Positions 1 through 11,490 of a DNA stretch of 64,000 nt are shown piece by piece. The translations under genes and the position numbers were made by a program. Under the pieces are notes generated by a model. That model had not been told where the DNA came from, did no database searches, and saw nothing but the letters and a program-made list of their open reading frames with translations. This stretch comes from Lamellibrachia satsuma (Eukaryota; Annelida; Polychaeta; Sabellida; Siboglinidae), in contig BSQZ01000018.1 of assembly GCA_033239005.1 (NCBI GenBank), positions 9,100,536 through 9,164,535 of the forward strand, read 5' to 3'. Every line of letters starts with the position of its first letter. Position 1 is the first letter of the stretch.

Positions 1-449
1 CGAATCTTTGATCTGCTCCACCAACTGGCTCTTAATATCGTCGGCCATATCTACTATTCTACGCTGAACAGTGTTGTCAGAAATGAAGGGTGCATTCAGT
101 TTAGTCACAGCTTCTGTACCAATCATGAGTCGCACAACATCTTTAATGCATGGGAAAATCAAATCTTCGCCAATGGTGCGCGCTTTCTTTGCTTTCGCTA
201 TTTGTAGTGATACGACATATGACGCCTCGACAGCGGCTTTCGATTGCTGAGTGGTTTTACCAGTGCTATATATGCGAGCATTTTGAGCAGATTTCGCTTT
301 TCGTTGAAAGAAAGAGATGATTCTGTCTTTGTACGTGGGGTTCTCCTTCTTGAAATGACGCATTGCGGTTTCTGCACGCCTTTCTCTTCCAGGAACGAAA
401 AACCGAATCGTAGATACTCCTCACTATAGGTCCTTTTTTCTTCACTGCA
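1..449 (-). pseudogene. hAT-type (BED-finger/ZBED-like) transposase, 5' part, frameshifted, runs off left edge
   Basis: On the minus strand the frame read from about 390 down to base 1 is open and gives a chain with FKKENPTYKDRIISFFQRK, ARTIGEDLIFPCIKDVV and SDNTVQRRIVDMADDIK. This order is characteristic of hAT transposases of the ZBED type, where it lies just after the N-terminal BED zinc finger. A shifted frame just upstream (about 375-449) reads KRTYSEEYLRFGFSF and PQCVI, the start of the BED finger. Its second half is missing and the frames do not join, so a deletion with frameshift has destroyed the finger. The catalytic core and C-terminal dimerisation domain would lie left of base 1. 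Best read as a dead DNA transposon relic; a domesticated ZBED gene is less likely because of the break. Confidence 0.75.
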
Positions 450-1840
450 GGTGCATCGCAGGCTCCAAACATCGTAATATTGATGACGTTAACACGGTTA
501 GCTGCAATAAAAACGAAACATGCACCGTGGTATTTAACTGTTCGCCAGGTGTCGCCACATGCAACTGATTTACGGTACACTGCACTATAGTCGCCTTCGC
601 AGTTTTGAAGCCGCATATCATTATCATCATAATGCTCGCCAGTATCAGATGCACAAATCACCATGAACGACATTACTGTGAATTATATTAGTTCAATCTG
701 CAATGTTAGCTTTACTTAATTATTGGTATTGTACTTTCGTTAATTATTACACGATGTCGATGGGCGCTTCATACATTTGATTGAGACTATGCTTAAATTA
801 CTGAAATTATATTCACTATAGTTATTAATAATTAATTGAATCGTCTTCACATGATACAACATGTATTCATGTTAGAACGGATACATTGTGCCTAACGTAC
901 AGGAGTGTACAATTTCACGAAACATGGCTTTTGTACCTCTCTCTCCCTCTGATAAGCGAACGCCACGGACACGAGGAGTGAGTCGTCGATCAGGTCGGTG
1001 TATTTTACTCTTATGAAATAATACGTATTCCCTTTCGTAAAAATAGTGCTATTCCAAAACCACAAGGCATAACCATGATCTGAACAAAACGTGTTATATT
1101 AAAAATATATATACAATACGGTCAATATGGCCTATATAATAATAATTATACAATTTTGCATGTTGCTGGCCGCAAGCCCCGACCCCTTTGAAATATCCTC
1201 GCCAGGTTGAAAACCACTGTATTAGACAGTATAAGCAGGCAAATCACTGAGGCGTTAACGGTGTCTTTGGTGTGGAATTTGCATTTGTATGGTATTTTTA
1301 TACCTTTGTTGGGAATATTAGCAAAGACTATAATATATATAATAAGACGTGTCATTTCCTATTCTTTCAATGGTAATTACCTAAAAGTGTTGCCGCCAAA
1401 CGGCTGTGTTTATCAACTAATTTTAAATAGCAAGACACATGCAGAGAAAGTTGTGTTCACTGCAACCATAGTTTAATTTTTTGTAGAATAAGTCAACCAA
1501 TATATTTCACAGGTTCAATATATACATTATACACGGCAAATACAATGTCAATGATGCAGTATTTAAGGTATTTCAAGACAATGACATATTGCTATGCTGG
1601 TAGCATAAAATATAATTGTTTTAACAGCAAGTAAGCAATGACCATTTCAATGTTATGTAACCCAAGCATATTCAAGTCTAATTAATGATTGTGAACTATA
1701 AATAATGTTACTACAAAACAATTGCATAGGAGCGACTTCATAAATGACGCATAATATGACCTTCATGAAAAACACTAATTACAGTGAACTTATACACTTT
1801 GACAGCATCTTACAGCATATATTTACAGATGCAATAGTTT
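450..1840. other. AT-rich intergenic DNA, no gene seen
   Basis: Short minus-strand reading frames at 442-673 match nothing I recognise. The stretch around 1325-1425, including a tataataagacgtgtca word, recurs imperfectly at about 32370-32460, so part of it is a dispersed repeat. The rest is AT-rich with no coding signal. Confidence 0.5.
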
Positions 1841-1998
1841 TGAATGAAACAAGACCACGGACTAACGCATCTCCGAGCTCCTTGACAACATAAACGCTAA
1901 AAGAATCGCATTAACATACTCGAAGCTCAGGTTAACGAACTCGAACAAATCATGAAAAAAGAACATCGTCATTACGGGAGTGAACCTCCACAGTTACG

Positions 1999-2857
1999 CC
2001 GCGACCACTGCCGCGACCACTGCCGCGACCACTGCCACGACCACTGCCACGACCACTGCCACGACCACTGCCGCGACCACTGCCACGACCACTGCCACGA
2101 ACACTGCCGCGACCACAGCCGCGACCACTGCCACGACCACTGCCACGAACACTGCCGCGACCACAGCCGCGACCACTGCCACGACCACTGCCACGACCAC
2201 TGCCACGGCCACTGCCACGACCACTGCCAGGATCACTGCCACGACCACTGCCACGACCACTGCCAGGATCACTGCCACGACCACTGCCACGACCACTGCC
2301 ACGACCACTGCCACGACCACTGCCAGGATCACTGCCACGACCACTGCCACGACCACTGCCACGACCACTGCCAGGATCACTGCCACGACCACTGCCACGA
2401 CCACTGCCACGACCACTGCCGCGACCACTGCCACGACCACTGCCGCGACCACTGCCGCGACCACTGCCACGACCACTGCCACGACCACTGCCACGACCAC
2501 TGCCAGGATCACTGCCACGACCACTGCCACGACCACAGCCGCGACCACTGCCACGACCACTGCCAGGATCACTGCCACGACCACTGCCACGACCACTGCC
2601 ACGACCACTGCCAGGATCAGTGCCACGACCACTGCCACGACCACTGCCACGACCATTGCCGCGACCACTGCCACGACCACTGCCGCGACCACTGCCGCGA
2701 CCACTGCCACGACCACTGCCACGACCACTGCCACGACCACTGCCAGGATCACTGCCACGACCACTGCCACGACCACTGCCACGACCACTGCTACGACCAC
2801 TGCCACGACCACTGCCACGACCACTGCCGCGACTACTGCCGCGACCACTGCCACGCC
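1999..2857. repeat. 12-bp minisatellite (CGACCACTGCCA)n, about 70 units, with a 240-bp higher-order repeat
   Basis: The unit cgaccactgcca repeats without length change, with variants cgcgaccactgc, aggatcactgcc and gaacactgcc. Because the unit is a multiple of three and has no stop in most frames, long spurious reading frames (HCHD, TTTA, AVVV, PRPL repeats) arise on both strands. Blocks 2281-2520 and 2521-2760 share the same order of variants at a spacing of exactly 240 bp, so 20 units were duplicated together. The array sits within LINE-A ORF1 and is absent from the second LINE-A copy at 48.9 kb. Confidence 0.95.
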
Positions 2858-3317
2858 AAAGTAGAACATGCGTTCCTCGACAACAACAGACGACGAGCCA
2901 CCCTCAATCATCGAGAGTTCGGCAATGTCAACAAACTTCGTCAACTTCGCTCGTCAGAAACTAAACGTGCATCTCGAGCCGTACGACGGCGAAACGACAT
3001 GTGCTTAAAGATACAGACATTTACCTAGACGACCCCTTGTCGTCCTACAATAGCCAACTGTTTCCTCATCCTAGACAACTGAAAAGAGAAAATGTTCAGT
3101 ACGTTCAGTACAGACAAAGACAAAGTGAAGACCCTAGCGGACCTTTAACTAGATTAGTTGTTCCCACTTTAATATAAACTTGTTCAAGTATTCTGATGAT
3201 AAAACTTTTGGTTTCGAAAATGACATTGACCCAGACAACAATTTATAAAAATTTGCATCAATATGCAAAAATTATACTGACACGCAATTCAAAAACAACA
3301 TTAGTAAAGCGAATGGA

Positions 3318-4327
3318 TTGTCATTGATACACTTTAATGCTAGAAGTATTAAAGCCAACTTCAAAAACAGTAGAGACGACCTCACAGAGCTTCATCTGCA
3401 ATTTGATATCATTGCCATATCTGAGACATGGGCTGAACTAGACCTCATCAATGACTATAATATAAACAATTATAATGGTTATCACATTACTAGGGGTGAT
3501 CGAAGAGGTGGTAGTTTGGCAATATACACAAGTAAAGAGCTGTATTGCAAATCACATCGATGAGAGGAAAACATACCTTTGAATGCGTATCAATGGAATT
3601 ATATATAGCAAATTACACGAATGTTATTATCAACTGTGTCTATAGAACACCACGATCAAACTAAATAGAAAGTAAAATCGGCCAAAACAATATTTGTATG
3701 TGGTGTTTTCAATATAGATTTGTTAAAGCATGACAATCACAGCAACACGAAGCATTTCCTTGACATGATGTACCGGTTGGGACGTCATCCTTTAATTGAT
3801 AAGCCCACCAAAATCACATATATCTCAGCTACGCTAATCGACAATATTTTTACTAACGAACTCCGACATCACCTTACTTCTGGTGTTCTAATTAATGACA
3901 TTAGTGATCACTTACACTTAATCTTTGCAATATGCGAATATAAAATAAATAGAAATGTTAAAAAAGAGGTTAATCATGTTAGAATACTAAATGAAGATCG
4001 ATTAGTTAATTTAGAAGAGAGCAAAATGTTCAATCCTGGGACAATGTTCTAAACACTAATGATCACGCTTATGATACGTTCTTGCACATATTTATACATT
4101 TATTTAATAAACATTGTCCAGTGAAAAAAGTATTGAAGAAAACTTGCATTAACAAAAAGCCATGGTTCGCCAAAGGAATAAAACGTGCTTGTGCAAAGAA
4201 AAAGAGGCTATACAAAACATTTATTATGTCTCAATATTCTGAAACGGAACTAAAATACAAAACATATAAAAGCAAACTGACATCTGTATTAAGGTGTTCT
4301 GAAGAACGTACTACAGCGAGTTGCTAG
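3318..4327 (+). pseudogene. LINE-A ORF2 endonuclease domain and linker, broken
   Basis: Three reading frames in series encode an apurinic-type (EEP fold) endonuclease: LIHFNARSIKANF and ISETWAELD at 3318-3563, then LIDNIFTN and the ISDH catalytic motif at 3720-4052. A basic linker with KPWFAKGIKRACAKKKRLYKTF follows at 4082-4327. Frameshifts near 3560-3720 and 4052 separate them. Upstream, from about 3200, GFENDIDPDNN extends the frame but meets a stop. This is the target-nicking domain of an L2/CR1-type LINE. Confidence 0.8.
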
Positions 4328-4390
4328 AACAATACTAAATGTATAAATACCAATAAACAATTAAACGCACCGGAATAACCTACTTATTTT

Positions 4391-5455
4391 GTGAGTAACA
4401 GCAACAAATATAAGAAAATAAGGCTATTGCAAATGGACTCAACAATTATTTTGACAAATGTTAGCTTTATCTTAACAAAGAAAATTTCTTCACCTGACAA
4501 GTATGTGTCTATTTCTGATTATTTGGGGGAAGGATGTAAAGAGAGTATGTTTCTAAGTCCGGTTGATGAGCATGAAATTATTAGAACTTTACAAAAATAT
4601 AAAAACAAAACGTCAACGGATTTTACAGATATTAATGTGAGCATGGTCAAAACAATTGCTACTGAAATTGTAAAACCCTTAAATCACATATGCGATGTAC
4701 CTTTCCAAACAGATCTATGCCCCAACCAAATGAAAATTGCCAAAAGTAATTCCAGTATTTAAGGCTGGGAATAAGTGTGTATTCACAAATCATATATACC
4801 TATCTCTTTACTACCACAATTTAAAAAAAATCAGGAGAAACTATGTAATGCTAGATTGGACAATTGTCTAAATAGGTTTAATTTACTTTGCCCAAACCAG
4901 TATGGGTTTAAATCTAATATGTCAAACCAGTTTGGGTTTAAATCTAATGTGTCAAACCAGCATGGGTTTAAATCTAATATGTCAACCTCTCATGCTATTT
5001 TTGAATGGGTTGAAGAAATTAATAATTCTCTAGACAATAATAAATATTCTATTGATGTATTTATAGATCTCAAGAAAGCATTTGACACTGTAGTTCATGA
5101 TGTATTGATAAAATAATAAAATTTCTACGATGTTCGTGGTACAGCACATCAGTGGGTTGTGAATTATTTAGTATAACAATAAATATGATTCTGAGGTACT
5201 TAGGGTGTGTAGTTGTGTACCACAAAGTTCCATCTTTGGACCGAAATTATTTATAATGTATGTCAATTTTAAATGTTTCAAACTGTTTAAGTTTACTTTA
5301 TTTGCAGACGAAACGAACACGTTCTATTGTAATGATATCAATAAACTTATCCGGCAGACAAATGCCGAGCTGGATAAACTCAATGTGTTTTCAGTGAATA
5401 GATTATCATTAAACATAACAAAATCAAACTCCATGATTTTTGGAAATCACGCATT
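4391..5455 (+). pseudogene. LINE-A reverse transcriptase, broken
   Basis: Frames at 4391-4762, 4775-5116 and 5205-5455 make a LINE RT in order: MFLSPVDEHEI, TSTDFTDINVSMVK, ISLLPQFKK, FIDLKKAFDTV (first catalytic Asp), VPQSSIFGPKLFIMY and LFADETNTF. The last corresponds to the catalytic F/YADD box with the second Asp replaced by Glu. A 30-bp segment encoding NQYGFKSNMS is present three times in frame (4895-4984) in the fingers region. The RT breaks off in a (CT)n tract at 5467. Confidence 0.8.
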
Positions 5456-5462
5456 GAAAACG

Positions 5463-5466
<4 letters not shown>

Positions 5467-5516
<50 letters not shown>

Positions 5517-5580
5517 CCTCTCTCTCTCTCTCTCTCCCCCCCTCTCTCTCTCTCTCTCTCTCCCTCTCTCTCTCTCTGTC
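5467..5580. repeat. (CT)n microsatellite
   Basis: Almost pure CT repeat with a few C runs, at the same point of the LINE-A RT where the other copy has a (CT)n tract (50230-50310). The tract therefore predates the separation of the two copies. Confidence 0.95.
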
Positions 5581-5699
5581 TTTTAGGTGGTATGGTTGAT
5601 AACAAATTAATTTCTCTCTTGAAATCTACACTTTCAAAGTGTTTTTAAGCTAGTTTCCTAATTGACAGACGTGGAATGCGTATTTTTATGTGGTGCTCA

Positions 5700-6640
5700 G
5701 AAGTTGGACCACACACCTAGCAGATGGCGAAACACAGGTGTCGAGGTTTACCGACGCTCTCAATCCGAGCATCACACACGACAGTTCGGCAAGCCCATTT
5801 GTCATCGCTTGGTTGGTGCCGGTTGTCGCTAAAGCGGCATTTTTGTGTTCACTTTTTGACAAGCCACGCACGATGTTGTCCACTTTGCGACGTCCTTCCC
5901 GATGCCTGGACGCATGCCCGAACTGACGTTGCGTATTCATCAACATCAGCAACCGTAATGGTAACCCGGGCAACGCGTGCCAGACCACTCAAGGACGGGA
6001 CAGACGTGTTTGCCGGGAGAGAACGCATTGTGGAAGCACCCGACGTCATGTCGTTCGGGAAAGGGTCAGGCTTAATGTCTGTAGTGACATTAGAGATGAC
6101 AGGGTATGCTGCCGGAACAAACACTGGCGCATGGAGCTGTTTGTTTTGCAGGTCCTTTTTTCGCTGGAGCCGGAACAGAAACATATAATCGACAAGCGCC
6201 TTCTCTTGTACAGCGTGAGAAGACCATTCCTCTTGTGACGTATATTTAGCCAATACCGAGAAGGTTACGACGATAAAGTTTATCTCCGCCGTCCTCCTTG
6301 GTTGAAGCGTAACATGCGACAACGCGTCAGCGACTCCGTGTCTCTCGCCATTCAGCTAGTGAAGTTGGTCTACGAATTGTGATATCTTAAGCAAATGACG
6401 ACGTGGGATCGGAACAGGCATCTACGCATTTTTGCAAAACCGCCGACGGGAGGTTGATGGTCCGTCCGAACGATTATCGGCTGACCTTCAAGATAAACGC
6501 GAAATTTGTCTACTACATAAGACATCGCGAGCAGTTCCCTGTCAGTGGCCGAATAATTGCTTTGCGTCTTTGCCTACTCCAGAAATTAAGAGGCTTCCAT
6601 ATTCCACGTTGGAATTGTACAAGGACGGCTCCGACCGCGA
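5700..6640 (-). pseudogene. Gypsy1 RNase H and integrase fragments
   Basis: Read on the minus strand, about 6560-6430 encodes YSATDRELLAMSYVV and LEGQPIIVRTDHQ, the Gypsy RNase H. GVADALSHVTLQ at about 6345-6310 is its typical C-terminal end. Below 6300 come integrase-like pieces: CVQASGRTSQ, a degenerate zinc-binding end, and AELSCVMLGLRASVNLD at about 5780-5720, close to the end of the integrase core. The catalytic DDE residues between them are largely missing, so there is an internal deletion. Confidence 0.75.
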
Positions 6641-6642
6641 TG

Positions 6643-7640
6643 TTAGATGCGTCGCACCATATTTCCGTTAGTGCCTTTGGCAGCGGATGAACGAGAAAGG
6701 TGGCATTTGCGATTGCATATTTTGTGGCAGAAAATGCGCGGTCGTGTATAGGAAGGCAAGCGTGGTGAAATTCCTTTTGCTTGAAGATTTTTTTTAGTTA
6801 GGTGAGCGGCGCCATTTTTCCAGATGCGTGTCGCACGAAACGGCGAAAAAAACACGCAGACGGCCAGGAAGCGCCAGAGTTCCTTCAGCATTTTTGGTAC
6901 CGGAAACCTTTTCATGGCTTCAACTCGCTCCGGTGGAATTGAAATTCCTCGCGAATTTATGACATGGCCGAATAACATGAGCGTCGGTCGACCAAGTTTA
7001 CAGTTTGTCCTGTTGAGAAGGAGCCCTATCTCATTGAGTCTCTGGAAGGGGCTACGCAAGTCCCTCATGTAATCCTCCTTGTTCTTCACTGCCTACGATT
7101 ACATCGCCCACGTACACAAAGTTCACGAATGGCAGGTCTTTAAGCAGTTGGTGAACGTTACGTTGGAAACACTGCGCTGCGTTCTTCAGAACACTTACGG
7201 AATCCGGAGGAATTTGAAGAGGCCGAGGGTTTTGATAATGACTGTTTTGTAATGTGACGCCTCGTCAACACACACACACACACACACTTGTTGAAACGCT
7301 TGCCTTAAGTCAACCTCACTGAATACCGCGCATCCCGGATAGGCGCTCGATGAAAGTCGTCAACGCCGGAAGCGGACACCCATCGAGTTTGGTCATGGCG
7401 TTCAGATACCGAAAGACCTCGCATACACACCACAAGCCATCCAGTTTAGTCAATGCGTGTATCGGTGACGCCCAGTTGGATTCGCACCGCTTTATGACGT
7501 TGTCGCGTTACCACTGCCGGCGTTATTCTTCCATCTGTGTCTTCTTATCGCCATGTAGCTTTCGGCACGGCGTGTATACGGGCGAACCCTCCGTGGCAAT
7601 ATGGAGAGGCGTCGTCATAATAACAACTCGACGACCTTAG
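6643..7640 (-). pseudogene. Gypsy1 reverse transcriptase with YVGD in place of YVDD
   Basis: Minus-strand frames give CESNWASPIHALTKLDG, FRYLNAMTKLDGCPLP (7510-7370), FVNFVYVGDVIVGS (7125-7085) and LRSPFQRLNEIGLLLN and FGHVINSRGI (7060-6950), the Ty3/Gypsy RT order. The catalytic box, normally YxDD, reads YVGD at 7103-7114, so the first aspartate is glycine. The relative at 52248-52259 has the same change. Frameshifts and an inserted (CA)n tract at 7267-7289 interrupt the gene. Confidence 0.8.
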
Positions 7641-7683
7641 GAAACTCCGTGACCAGTTTAGCATAGTCACAGTCACCTTGTGA

Positions 7684-8569
7684 TCAGCACCACCGGTAAT
7701 GTACGACCAATTGTCCTTGGGCGCACCCGGGGAGGGAATCAACGAAAAGATAGAGGATAACGCCGGATTCTTCCAAGGTGAAGCGATCCGTAAGGCAGCC
7801 TTTCAATGGATTGACCAGGAAACGTTTTCCTTCACCATCCTGAAAGTAGCCCATGCCCAAAATGAGATTAACGACGTCGGCCACAGTCATTTCATGAGAG
7901 CACGGTCGACCAAGGAATGTAAAGCTAACCCTGCGTCGGCCGAAGGTGCGGAGGCGTTGTCCATTTACTGGGGATAGGTTGTGCTTGGTGGATCTGGGGT
8001 ACCGACCGTTTGTTCTCTGGTGTCGGAGGCAGAACGGAAATGAACGAGTCGTAGTCCACCAAGTAGCCTGACATGAAGAGGAGTCGTTTTGTACGTTGAT
8101 CGGGCTAATGAGATACGACACCGACCACTGACTGCCCATTGTTGTCCCATCTTCGACCCGTCACTTGACGCATCTTTCAATTTCTGTTTCATGTCACCCC
8201 TGCCACTTTTGCCAAAGCCGCCTTTCCACCACGTTTCCTGAAGAGCGCACTGACGGCAGGAAGATCATTGGCAGACGCTGTTTCATCCCGCACCTCCGAT
8301 ATGGTGGATACCGTCGCAGGGGGTACCGTGACGTAGAGTATGTCCGGTTTACGCAGGAGCTCGTCCATGTAGAGTTGGAGTGTAGGTAGTTCGAGGGTTG
8401 TACGCAGTGACGACCCAAGTCGCCACCGACATGCCAGAACCGCGGTATCCATTGTGATGATTTCTCGTCCAAGACTGGTGAGTTCATCAAGCTCAATAAA
8501 AAGTACATTCGCTACGTTAAATACGCTTGAAGGACGTTCGTCATCCATCGTTATCAGCTGGCGGACCAC
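7684..8569 (-). pseudogene. Gypsy1 gag end and aspartic protease region
   Basis: The frame at 8189-8569 contains TISEVRDETASANDLPAVSALFRKRGGK. The same segment (TVAEVRNELAAAIHANELP) occurs in the copy at 52.5 kb, where it is fused directly to RT. The frame at 7684-8139 includes LRTFGRRRVSFTFLGRP and LGMGYFQDGEGKRFLVN, arranged as a retropepsin region. No intact DTG active site is visible. The assignment as gag and protease rests on position before RT and on resemblance, so it is less certain than the RT call. Confidence 0.5.
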
Positions 8570-8729
8570 GTACGCATACTACTCCCTCAGCAGAGTGGTC
8601 AATGCTGCAAATATGTTGGTCTGCGACGTTATTCTCTGTGCCGCGGAAACATCCTCCAACTGCATGAAACACAACCGGCAGTCGTCATGGGTGTGTCATG
8701 GGGTGGAAGGAAACCATGAGACTGAACTG

Positions 8730-8940
8730 ATAATAAAAACACTGTACTGTTTGGCGATACTATAAATTAATAGCGATATGCGCATCGCGGTGTTAAGTAG
8801 TTTTTCATATAATTTACTACATCTATCGCGATGCAGTCATGTTGATTTATAATGTGCAACTCGTCGGCGTTCAATTTACCATCTTGTGTGGTATGGCTTC
8901 TTTTAGAAAGTTGACACAGAATGTGCATCTTATGTCTGCA
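8730..8940. repeat. Dispersed repeat DR1
   Basis: Words such as gcgatatgcgcatc, cggtgttaa, gtgtggcttcttt and agaaagtt recur in order at 52797-52990 and, more diverged, at 36770-36910. It lies between Gypsy1 and Gypsy2 remnants in two places, so it may belong to an LTR or an untranslated region. No coding signal. Confidence 0.6.
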
Positions 8941-8943
8941 CCT

Positions 8944-9563
8944 GGTCACTAGTTTAGGTACTGGCGAATCGGCTGTAACGCTGGCACTCACACGCAGGAT
9001 GATTGTGATACATGCTGATCACCTGGTACTGGTGAATCGGCTGTAACGCTGGCACTCACACGCAGGTTGCTTGTGATACATGCTGATCACCTGGTACTGG
9101 TGAATCGGCTGTAACGTTGGCACTCACACGCAGGGTGATTGTGGTACATGCTGATCACCTGGTACTGGTGAATCGGCTGTAACGCTGGCACTCACACGCA
9201 GGGTGCTTGTGATACATGCTGATCACCTGGTACTGGTGAATCGGCTGTAACGCTGGCACTCACACGCAGGGTGCTTGTGATACATGCTGATCACCTGGTA
9301 CTGGTGAATCGGCTGTAACGCTGGCACTCACACGCAGGGTGCTTGTGATACATGCTGATCACCTGGTACTGGTGAATCGGCTGTAACGCTGGCACTCACA
9401 CGCAGGGTGCTTGTGATACATGCTGATCACCTGGTACTGGTGAATCGGCTGTAACGCTGGCACTCACACGCAGGGTGCTTGTGATACATGCTGATCACCT
9501 GGTACTGGTGAATCGGCTGTAACGCTGGCACTCACACGCAGGGTGATTGTGATACATGCTGAT
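8944..9563. repeat. 68-bp tandem repeat, about 9 copies
   Basis: The unit, beginning ctggtactggtgaatcggct, recurs at 9021, 9089 and 9157 and on to 9501, an exact 68-bp period. The first unit (from about 8944) is more diverged. A single degenerate unit sits at 53850-53935 in the paralogous locus, so the array grew here after duplication. Confidence 0.95.
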
Positions 9564-10110
9564 CGACTGCTGCAGTTTGGTGTTGTTGAGAAGTGGATGT
9601 AGACTCACTGACTGGAGCTGAGTCATCCAACCGATAACTGGGTGTAACGTCTCCAGGTGGCAGCACGCGCACGAATCAGTATGCCTATACTGATATTATT
9701 CACACTTCACCCAATGAGCATTAGGAATGACCGTTGAAATGTAATACTTATAAAAAAAGTTAAATATATGCTTTGCAGAAATCAGAGTTTTATTGAGTGA
9801 AATCTAATTACTTTTAATTAGGCCTATTATTATTTTTATTTATACAAAACATTTACATAATCCAAAAAGAACTTAGATTTAATATAAGAAAAACTATAAT
9901 TTCAGCAAAGCCAATGTTTTTCCACAATGTTTCTCCACAATTGCCATGTTGTGTCGGCTGAATTCTGACAGCTTCACCGACATTCAACTATCGCAAATCG
10001 TGACGTAGTTAGCAGAGTTCAACGTTGATCGGAACCTCTGCCGTTGATTGCTGTGCTGCTAGACGGACCACTTGGTGTCAGCTTTTTGCTAGTGACTGGC
10101 AAAAGAGTTA
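9564..10110 (-). mobile_element. Gypsy2 3' region (end of integrase and 3' UTR/LTR), copy 1
   Basis: The block is about 90 percent alike to 53936-54470. On the minus strand the second copy reads LRYLNVGETVRIQLTQPG, typical of the segment after the Gypsy integrase core; this copy is more broken. The leftmost part (9564-9950) is AT-rich and may be LTR or 3' UTR. Clear LTR ends were not found. Confidence 0.55.
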
Positions 10111-10764
10111 TATCTGATCATGTTCTTGTGTGTCCTTGCTATAAATCACAATCACAGCGCGATGCAGCCAACACCAGTGTTCCTGGAAGACTTCACATGA
10201 TACCGTGTGCCAAACGGCATGTGACATCACCGGCAACTCCCAAAACACGGACGTCGTCAACATGCAGGAATCGTCCTCCAAATAGCTAGATGACAGTTCA
10301 GCCTTTGAAAAGACAGTTGCGTATCCAAGCTCATGAAGCATATCTTCGAGCACTGGCAACGTGTAGTGCTCCCGCTGCAGTGCTTTGTTAAGTCGGTTCA
10401 TCAACGTGTAGTGCTCCCGCTGCAGTGCTTTGTTAAGTCGGTTCATCAACTGGTGCGACGACACACGTGGCCTTCAGTCTCTCGTACAGCTGTGGGCACT
10501 CTGAGGTTAGCCATGGTCTTGGGGCTCACGTCCAAGTCGACGTCGAGGTGTTGTACACCAGGACGTTCGCCCAACTTACTGTCAAACAGGGAGTTAAAAT
10601 GACTCTCGTCTTGCAGAGCTGCCACACGGTGAAAATTGTCATCATATACTGTCACTAGACGCATGCGCTCGCTGGTCTGGAGACCATTCTTCTTGGGCTT
10701 GTCGACGTTCCAGCTGTCACTTCGTTGTGTCTGCTTGTTGTACGCTTTCAAGGCCTCTGGGGAA

Positions 10765-10770
<6 letters not shown>
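10108..10770 (-). pseudogene. Gypsy2 protease-RT fragment, copy 1
   Basis: Minus-strand frames give SPKTMANLRVPTAVRE, then LNKALQREHYTLPVLEDML, YATVFSKAELSS and VSCEVFQEHW, and end with VIVIYSKDTQEHDQI near the catalytic box, which is damaged. This is a Ty3/Gypsy RT different from Gypsy1. A 45-bp segment encoding LMNRLNKALQREHYT is tandemly duplicated in frame (10360-10449). The same fragment, with the end of that duplication, recurs at 34225-34600. Confidence 0.8.
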
Positions 10771-11261
<491 letters not shown>

Positions 11262-11265
<4 letters not shown>

Positions 11266-11490
11266 GGTAGCAAAAAGAAGGAATCTATGATCATAACAAA
11301 GGAGATTAAATGTGCCTCTCTTTTCAATGCACCACTCACATCAAAAAGCTATGTGCAAGGATCAGGAAGAGGGCAGATCAAACCGATCCGACTGGTGAAG
11401 CAAGCACCACCGACTACGAATTGACTAAAAACTGCTTGGAGCGTGATCGGTGCATTCCGGTGTCCATCACCACCATTACACCACCATGTT
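11262..11490. repeat. Unit U copy 1 (unknown repeat, single 22-bp motif)
   Basis: About 220 bp that recur at 35637-36025 with about 93 percent identity apart from a repeat expansion there. A frame reading [20 protein letters not shown] spans both but matches no family I know. The motif actggtgaagcaagcaccacc occurs once here and nine times in the other copy. Confidence 0.8.

Larger units (their letters stand above)
1845..5690 (+). mobile_element. LINE-A copy 1 (L2/CR1-type non-LTR retrotransposon), decayed
   Basis: Pieces in element order are an ORF1 coiled-coil remnant (about 1905-1950, RINILEAQVNELEQ), a 12-bp minisatellite, the ORF1 tail (about 3100-3170), an endonuclease (3318-4052), a linker (4082-4327) and a reverse transcriptase (4391-5455). 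A second copy at 48880-50760 matches both ends and the RT. By comparison this copy has gained the minisatellite and lost about 270 bp carrying a PHD-like zinc finger (junction near 3150). The 3' end breaks off near 5690-5720, where a Gypsy fragment begins. Multiple frameshifts make it non-functional. Confidence 0.8.
5690..8720 (-). mobile_element. Gypsy1 copy 1: Ty3/Gypsy LTR retrotransposon remnant
   Basis: Minus-strand frames in element order (right to left) are gag-like 8569-8189, protease-like 8139-7684, RT about 7640-6900, RNase H about 6640-6330 and integrase pieces 6330-5700. All are broken by frameshifts and stops. A shorter relative at 52140-52640 shares the gag-RT part. No LTR pair with TG...CA ends could be fixed by eye. 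Confidence 0.8.

Noticed and set aside
266..673. 135-codon minus-strand frame as a separate gene
   Set aside because: Its 3' half overlaps the hAT transposase in another frame and its N-terminal half has no recognisable motif.
1952..3028. 358-codon His/Cys/Asp-rich protein (metal-binding?)
   Set aside because: Produced by a 12-bp minisatellite that is open in most frames on both strands; absent in the sister LINE.
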